Assembly (NCBI GenBank): GCA_040007035.1
Contig: JBDTVU010000061.1
Span: 1-19,290, forward strand
Reading direction: 5' to 3'
DNA: 19,290 nucleotides
From: CAIWHR01 sp040007035
Lineage (GTDB): Bacteria; Pseudomonadota; Gammaproteobacteria; Burkholderiales; Casimicrobiaceae
Position numbers and translations under genes: made by a program. The notes beneath the pieces were generated by a model. That model saw only the letters and a program-made list of their open reading frames with translations, ran no database searches and had not been told where the DNA came from. Below, piece after piece: positions 15,172 through 19,290 of this stretch; the stretch's first letter is position 1, and each line of letters opens with the position of its first letter.

Positions 15172-16167
15172 TCACTGGACCGCGCGGATCTGCTCGATGT
15201 AGCCGGTCCACTCCGGGAAGTCCTTGTTGACCTGCGCGAGCACGGCCTTGCGGAACGCCTCGACGTCGAGCCCGTCCTTTTCCTCGACGAAGACCATGCC
15301 CTTGTCTTCGAGGTCCTTGCGGTACTTCGCGGACGTGTCGCGGTCCCAGGCGAGCGTCTTCTGGCCGACCTCGATCATCGTGTCCTCCATGATCTTGCGG
15401 TCGGCGGCCGGGATGCTCTGGTAGACCTTCTCGTTGATGAAGACCGAGAGCACCGACTGCATGTGGTTGGTCATCATCACGTACTTCTGCACCTCGTAGA
15501 GCTTGAGGTTGTAGATGTTCGGCAGCGGATTCTCCTGCCCGACGACGAGCCCGGTGGCGAGCGCGGTCGCAAGCTCGGACACCTCGACCGGCGTGGCGAC
15601 CGCGCCCATGCCAGTCAGCATCGACGACCAGAGCTTGATCGGCACGCCGCGGTACTTCTTGCCCGCCATGTCCTTGGGCGAGAGCACCTTCTCCTTGCTC
15701 GTCAGCTCGCGCGTACCCTGGAAGAGCGCCGCGACGATCCGCATGTTGCCTTTCTCGATCAGCTGCTGGTTGATCTTCTGCAGCGCTGGCGACAGGCGCG
15801 GGTCGGTCGCCCGCATCGCGTGCCCGGGATCGCGGTACATGAACGGCGTGTTGAACACCGCGGTGTCCGAGACGATCTTGCCCAGCGATGCGAAGTCATG
15901 ATGGCCCATCGAGATCGCGCCGGACTTCACGCCGTCGACGAGCTCGCCGACGCCGCCCAGTTGCGAGTTCGGGAACACCTGGATCTCGATGCGGCCGTTG
16001 GTCCTCTCCTTGACCAGCTTCGCGACCTCGTCGGCATACAGCGTCTGCGGCGCGTTGGCGACGCCGACGTGTGCATAACGCAGCTTGACCTGCGCGTGGA
16101 CCGGCGCGGCGACGAGCGCCGCCAGCACGGCCGTGATTGCGAGCATGGGGGTAAACCGGGTCTTCAT
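15172..16167 (-). CDS. dctP: TRAP transporter solute-binding protein
   Basis: A 331-residue periplasmic binding protein. The signal peptide spans about 1-25 (FTPMLAITAVLAALVAAPVHA|Q), followed by LRYAHVGVANAPQ. Arg153 (QGTRELTS) and Arg173 (GKKYRGVPIKLW) lie where DctP-family proteins hold the ligand carboxylate, so the substrate should be an organic acid. ATG 16167 has an excellent AGGAGG upstream; the longer open frame reaching 16491 is only a shadow of the dehydrogenase gene. The strong ribosome site fits the high binding-protein levels such systems need. The ligand cannot be read from the sequence. Confidence 0.95.
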   Translation of the reverse strand: MKTRFTPMLAITAVLAALVAAPVHAQVKLRYAHVGVANAPQTLYADEVAKLVKERTNGRIEIQVFPNSQLGGVGELVDGVKSGAISMGHHDFASLGKIVSDTAVFNTPFMYRDPGHAMRATDPRLSPALQKINQQLIEKGNMRIVAALFQGTRELTSKEKVLSPKDMAGKKYRGVPIKLWSSMLTGMGAVATPVEVSELATALATGLVVGQENPLPNIYNLKLYEVQKYVMMTNHMQSVLSVFINEKVYQSIPAADRKIMEDTMIEVGQKTLAWDRDTSAKYRKDLEDKGMVFVEEKDGLDVEAFRKAVLAQVNKDFPEWTGYIEQIRAVQ

Positions 16168-16226
16168 CGCGTCTCCTCCTTCGTGGTCCGGGCGTGAAGC
16201 CCGTATTGTCGTCCGTGGCGCGGCGG

Positions 16227-17111
16227 TCAGCCCGGCGCGTCGCGTTCGTAGAGCTTCAGGATCGCCGCCGTGTCGAGCTCGGCGTATCCGAGATGGATCA
16301 GCATCCGGTACAGCGACAGCGCCTCGCCCGTCATCGGCACCGGCGCCTTCAGCCCGCCGGCGAATTCGTTGACCATCTCGAGGTCCTTCAGCAGTTGCCG
16401 CGCGTAACCCTGCGGCGCGAAGTTGCGCGCGGCCATCCGCGGATAGAGCTTCTGCAGCAGCGTGCCGTCGGCGTGGCCGCCGGCGAGGCATTCGGGAACG
16501 CGCGCGGCGTCGATGCCCGCCGCTTCGGCGAGGACCAGCGCCTCGGCCATCACCGCGTGGCCGCAGCCGACGATGAGCTGGTTGATCATCTTGGCGACCA
16601 GCCCGGCGCCGGAGGGCCCCATGTGCGTGGAGCGCGCCGAGACATCGGCAAAAAGCGGCGCGACGCGCGCGACGTCGGCTGCGTCACCGCCGGTCATCAC
16701 CGTCAGCGTACCCGTCCCCGCTGCCGGCGGTCCACCCGACACCGGTGCGTCGATCCAGCCGCAGCCTGTTTCCTCGCGCAGCCGCGCGGCGAACGCCCGC
16801 CCGCGATCGACCTTCACCGTCGAGAAATCGACGACGAGCTGCGGCGGCCGGACCGCGCTCGCGACGCCGTTCGCGCCGAACACCGCGACCTCGACCGCGT
16901 CGGTCGTCGGAAGATTGAGCAGCATTACGTCGACATCGCGTGCCGCATCGGCCGGAGAGGTCGCAGCGCGCGCGCCCGCCGCCTGCGCCGCGTCGATCTT
17001 CGCGCCGACGATGTCGTACGCGGCGACTGCGTAGCCCAGCGACAGCAGCCGCTTGACCATCGGCAGCCCCATGAGGCCGATGCCGACGTAACCGAGGCGG
17101 GGACGCGTCAT
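16227..17111 (-). CDS. NAD(P)-dependent 3-hydroxyisobutyrate dehydrogenase family oxidoreductase
   Basis: A 294-residue beta-hydroxyacid dehydrogenase. The N-terminal Rossmann motif is GYVGIGLMGLPMVKRL (7-22), with LLNLPTTDAV and VDFSTV later in the domain. The substrate signature is DAPVSGGPPAAGTGTLTVMTGG (121-142, Ser125), and the catalytic Lys174 lies in GAGLVAKMINQ (169-178). The all-alpha C-terminal domain is complete. The family oxidises 3-hydroxyacids such as 3-hydroxyisobutyrate, L-threonate, glycerate or gulonate to semialdehydes or ketoacids. It lies 4 bp after the amidohydrolase stop and 59 bp before dctP, so it is operonic with a carboxylate importer. An LtnD-like threonate role is possible, but its usual kinase and aldolase partners are missing here. 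Confidence 0.9.
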   Translation of the reverse strand: MTRPRLGYVGIGLMGLPMVKRLLSLGYAVAAYDIVGAKIDAAQAAGARAATSPADAARDVDVMLLNLPTTDAVEVAVFGANGVASAVRPPQLVVDFSTVKVDRGRAFAARLREETGCGWIDAPVSGGPPAAGTGTLTVMTGGDAADVARVAPLFADVSARSTHMGPSGAGLVAKMINQLIVGCGHAVMAEALVLAEAAGIDAARVPECLAGGHADGTLLQKLYPRMAARNFAPQGYARQLLKDLEMVNEFAGGLKAPVPMTGEALSLYRMLIHLGYAELDTAAILKLYERDAPG

Positions 17112-17115
17112 CCGC

Positions 17116-18063
17116 TCACTCCATCGCGTAGATGCGAAGCGCGTTGTCGCGGAACAGCGCGCGCTGCTCGCCGGCGGAGAAATCGCGGACGATCTCGTGG
17201 AAGCCGTCGAAGATCGTCGCGAACGTCGCGCACAGGCTGTCGACCGGGAAGTTGCTGCCGAACATCGCGCGCGTCACCCCGAAGAAGTCGATCGTCGTCA
17301 GCACGATGTCGCGATTGGCGTCCGCCGTCCACGGCTCGCCCGCCTGGCCAATGCCCGAGATCTTCACCGCGACGTTGGGGCACGCGGCGAGCGTGGCCAT
17401 CGCGCCCTTCCAGCCGGCGATGCCGCCGGCGCTGCGGTCGGCAGGCAGGCCGGTGTGGTTGACGATGATCTGCGTGTCCGGAAAGTCGGAGGCGAGCCGC
17501 GCCGCCTCGGGCAGATGCCACCACGGCGTCTGTAGGTCGAAGCGCAGGCGGCGGCGGGCAAGCATGGCAAAGCCCGCGCGCCACTTCGGATCGGTCGTCC
17601 CGCCGGGTGCCGCGTCGCCCGGCGCGCGATTCGCGCGCGGCTTGTGGCGGATGCTGCGCACGAACGGGAACGCCGCCTGCAGCTCGAGCAGCGCGCCCGC
17701 GTCGTCGCGGTCGAGCCACGCCTGCGCGACGGCGACCGTCGGCAGCCCGTACTCGCGCCGCAACGCCTCGACGTAGCGCATTTCGCCGACCGGGTCCGCG
17801 GGGTCCCACTCGGTCTCGACGTAGACGGACTTCTCGACCCGGTACGGCGCAGCGTCGGCGACGTAATCCGGCGGCAGGTAGCGCCGGCGGATCGGCCGGT
17901 AATCGCCGTAGCGGAACGGGATCGGCGGCTCGTCGTTGAGCCACGGGTAGTAATGGGCGGTCGGATCCCAGAAGTGCTGGTGCGCATCGACGATGGCGAT
18001 GCCGTCGCCCGCCCCGGACAGGGTGGCCTGCGGCGCGACGCCGACGGTCGACGCTCCTCCCAC
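17116..18063 (-). CDS. COG3618-type amidohydrolase, probable lactonase
   Basis: A 315-residue TIM-barrel metal-dependent hydrolase of the Amidohydrolase_2 type. Seen: HxH metal motif VDAHQHFWDP (25-34, His28 and His30), VETEWDP (82-88), FVRSIRHKP (134-142), INHTG-type VNHTGLP (201-207, His203) and MFGSNFPVDSL (267-277). The position usually Asp in GSDWP is Asn271, a variant common in this subfamily. Relatives include L-fuconolactonase, L-rhamnono-gamma-lactonase and 4-sulfomuconolactone hydrolase, so opening of a sugar-acid or aromatic-derived lactone is the best guess. Start GTG 18063 follows GAGGAGGAG. It is the first gene of the operon. Confidence 0.88.
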   Translation of the reverse strand: MGGASTVGVAPQATLSGAGDGIAIVDAHQHFWDPTAHYYPWLNDEPPIPFRYGDYRPIRRRYLPPDYVADAAPYRVEKSVYVETEWDPADPVGEMRYVEALRREYGLPTVAVAQAWLDRDDAGALLELQAAFPFVRSIRHKPRANRAPGDAAPGGTTDPKWRAGFAMLARRRLRFDLQTPWWHLPEAARLASDFPDTQIIVNHTGLPADRSAGGIAGWKGAMATLAACPNVAVKISGIGQAGEPWTADANRDIVLTTIDFFGVTRAMFGSNFPVDSLCATFATIFDGFHEIVRDFSAGEQRALFRDNALRIYAME

Positions 18064-18309
18064 GCGCTCCTCCTCGGTTGCCGATGGGCCGCAAGCACCC
18101 GACGGCGGTCGTCCGGATCGGCGCCGTGCCCGGAAGTCGGAGGCTCGGTCGCGTCGGACAGGTCGTTATGGGGCGGCAGTATGTACCGGAAACGCGTGCG
18201 CGTATACTGTATGCAGCATGTACGCTTTCGGCTCCTCGCCGGGTTGGTCCGGTTCCCGGCACTCGAGGCGCGCCCGCGAGACCGCGGCGCCCGTCCGCCG
18301 CTTCGTGCC
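18064..18309. promoter_or_regulatory. Divergent control region between catabolic operon and GntR regulator
   Basis: 246 bp separating the operon start from the regulator start. A cluster of GTA/TAC half-sites lies at 18178-18223: GTATGTAC (18179-18186), an imperfect palindrome GCGTATACTGTATGC (18200-18214) and ATGTAC again (18218-18223). FCD-family regulators commonly bind GT-rich/AC-rich inverted repeats of this kind, so this is the likely operator zone. TATACT at 18203-18208 could be a plus-strand -10 for the regulator, but no good -35 is visible. Confidence 0.4.
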
Positions 18310-19011
18310 ATGACCCCCGACTCGACACCCGCCGACGTTGCCGCGACCGTTTCGGCCGCCGAGCCGCCGCGGCCGATCACGCGTCGGAGCCTCCACGACG
18401 AGATCGTCACCCGCGTCCGCGACATGATCATCGAGGGGGCGCTCGCCCCGGGCGCCCGGATTCACGAGGGCCAGCTCGGGCAACAGCTCGGCGTGTCGCG
18501 CACGCCGCTGCGCGAGGCGCTGAAGTTCCTCGCCAGCGAAGGCCTGATCGAGCTGGTCCCGAATCGCGGTGCCGTCGTCCGGAGCTTCACGCCGAAGGAT
18601 GTCCGCGACATGCTCGACGTGCTCGCCGTGCTCGAGTCGTTTGCCGCACGACTCGCGTGCCGCAACGCGTCCAGCGTCGAGATCGCCGAGGTGCGCGCGC
18701 TGCACGACCGGATGACCGAGCGCTACCACGTTCGCGACCGACTCGAGTATTTCAAGCTCAACCAGCAGATCCACTCGGCGTTCCTGCGGCTGTCCGGCAA
18801 CGCGACGCTCGAGGCTGCGCACGCGGCGATCCAGTCGCGGCTGAAGCGGATCCGCTATATCGGCAACCGCGAGCCGCAGCAATGGCAGGACGCGATGGCC
18901 GAGCACCAGGCGATGATCGGCGCGCTCGAAGCGCGCGACGGCGAGGCGCTCGCGCGCATCGTCACCAAACATATGGAAGGCACATGGAAACGCGTGAAGG
19001 CAACGCTGTGA
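18310..19011 (+). CDS. GntR family transcriptional regulator, FCD domain
   Basis: A 233-residue regulator. The winged helix is about 27-95: LHDEIVTRVRDMIIEGALAPGARI, LGQQLGVSRTPLREALKFLASEGLIEL (recognition helix VSRTPLREAL), then NRGAVVRSFT for the wing. The FCD ligand domain is about 98-230 with metal-binding candidates Asn151, His155, His199 and His221, the usual set with Asn in place of the first Asp. FCD regulators sense organic acids and often repress the neighbouring catabolic operon. It is divergent from the lactonase-TRAP-pdxA operon, its likely target, and probably also autoregulates. ATG 18310 lacks a clear ribosome site; longer frames run into the control region. Confidence 0.92.
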   Translation: MTPDSTPADVAATVSAAEPPRPITRRSLHDEIVTRVRDMIIEGALAPGARIHEGQLGQQLGVSRTPLREALKFLASEGLIELVPNRGAVVRSFTPKDVRDMLDVLAVLESFAARLACRNASSVEIAEVRALHDRMTERYHVRDRLEYFKLNQQIHSAFLRLSGNATLEAAHAAIQSRLKRIRYIGNREPQQWQDAMAEHQAMIGALEARDGEALARIVTKHMEGTWKRVKATL

Positions 19012-19036
19012 CGCAGATGACCGGCGAGGCGGCGCG

Positions 19037-19213
19037 ATGAGCATCAAGCTCGCCGCCTTGCAGCACATGATCCAGGGACTCTCCCCGGACGAATGGACGG
19101 AGTTCCGGCGCTGGTATGCGCGCTACGACGCCGAGATGCGGGCGCGCGGACCGGAACCGGCGACCGGCGCCGACCGACCCGAGCCGGCCGCACCCGAGGA
19201 ACTGATGAAGTAA
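19037..19213 (+). CDS. Small hypothetical ORF, 58 residues, with an LSPDEWTEFRRWYARYDAEM segment
   Basis: ATG at 19037, 25 bp after the regulator stop, with GAGG 7 nt upstream. The middle segment LSPDEWTEFRRWYARYDAEM (15-34) resembles the Leu-Ser-Pro-Glu/Phe-x-x-Trp-Phe/Asp pattern of short antitoxin-like proteins that accompany RelE/ParE toxins. No toxin gene follows inside the window, and the C-terminus is Pro/Glu/Ala-rich rather than the usual WDxQ continuation. The stop codon TAA lies within the first repeat unit, so the ORF end may have been altered by repeat insertion. The function is not known; a chance or decaying ORF cannot be excluded. Confidence 0.45.
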   Translation: MSIKLAALQHMIQGLSPDEWTEFRRWYARYDAEMRARGPEPATGADRPEPAAPEELMK

Positions 19214-19290
19214 TGGGGTCAGTGTAAGTTATAACGAAGTAATGGGGTCAGTGTAAGTTATCAAAACGGATAACTTACACTGACCCCATT
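19207..19290. repeat. REP-like palindrome, copy 2, preceded by a tandem half-copy
   Basis: GAAGTAATGGGGTCAGTGTA begins at 19207 and again at 19236, a 29-bp direct repeat. The second unit continues into a perfect palindrome: a 22-bp left arm at 19241-19262, loop AAAACG (19263-19268) and a 22-bp right arm at 19269-19290, ending exactly at the window edge. Arm and loop match copy 1 at 12251-12299 except for one missing base in copy 1. The element may continue beyond the window. Confidence 0.85.

Noticed and set aside
19207..19290. Start of a CRISPR array (repeat of about 29 bp)
   Set aside because: The two units are directly abutting with no spacer, and the second belongs to a long palindrome found elsewhere in the window; no cas gene is present.

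Overview
The window looks like chromosomal DNA of a GC-rich betaproteobacterium, most likely of the Burkholderiales type. This rests on family content (TRAP carboxylate uptake, FCD-type GntR regulator, subtilase with DUF5648, RHS-type IPT/TIG surface protein) and on composition, not on any marker gene. There is no rRNA or tRNA gene and no CRISPR array that I can see.

Left part (1-7379), visibly less GC-rich and accessory in character. It starts with the N-terminal half of a large secreted IPT/TIG protein (minus strand, running off the window). Next is a broken DUF5648 tail (2012-2215), then a small phage-type DUF4224 gene and a TIR-domain protein with a distinct C-terminal domain (2659-3612). 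An unrecognised 233-residue protein (3991-4692) is transcribed divergently from the TIR gene. A complete secreted subtilisin-like protease follows (5103-7379), and its C-terminal DUF5648 domain is the intact paralogue of the broken tail. The DUF4224/TIR/unknown block therefore sits between two related DUF5648 sequences and looks like an inserted, defence-flavoured cargo.

Middle part (7554-11976), GC-rich. A sulfotransferase-TPR protein overlaps a TMEM175-type channel gene by 4 bp (minus strand). Divergent from them is an amidase-signature hydrolase (plus strand). Two small overlapping minus-strand genes follow, one phasin-like. The 11977-12302 gap holds several short hairpins, a perfect 12-bp palindrome and REP-like repeats.

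Right part (12303-19213), a catabolic module. A minus-strand operon reads: COG3618 lactonase-like amidohydrolase, HIBADH-type dehydrogenase, TRAP transporter DctP-DctQ-DctM, PdxA-family dehydrogenase. A divergent FCD/GntR regulator lies at its head, followed by a 58-residue ORF. The expected logic is import of a carboxylate by the TRAP system, ring opening or hydrolysis by the amidohydrolase, and two NAD(P)-dependent oxidations, with the regulator sensing an organic acid. The substrate is not evident. The sugar-acid kinase that usually accompanies PdxA2 in threonate/erythronate clusters is absent. Long, almost perfect palindromes of one repeat family lie at both ends of this module (12251-12299 and 19241-19290).
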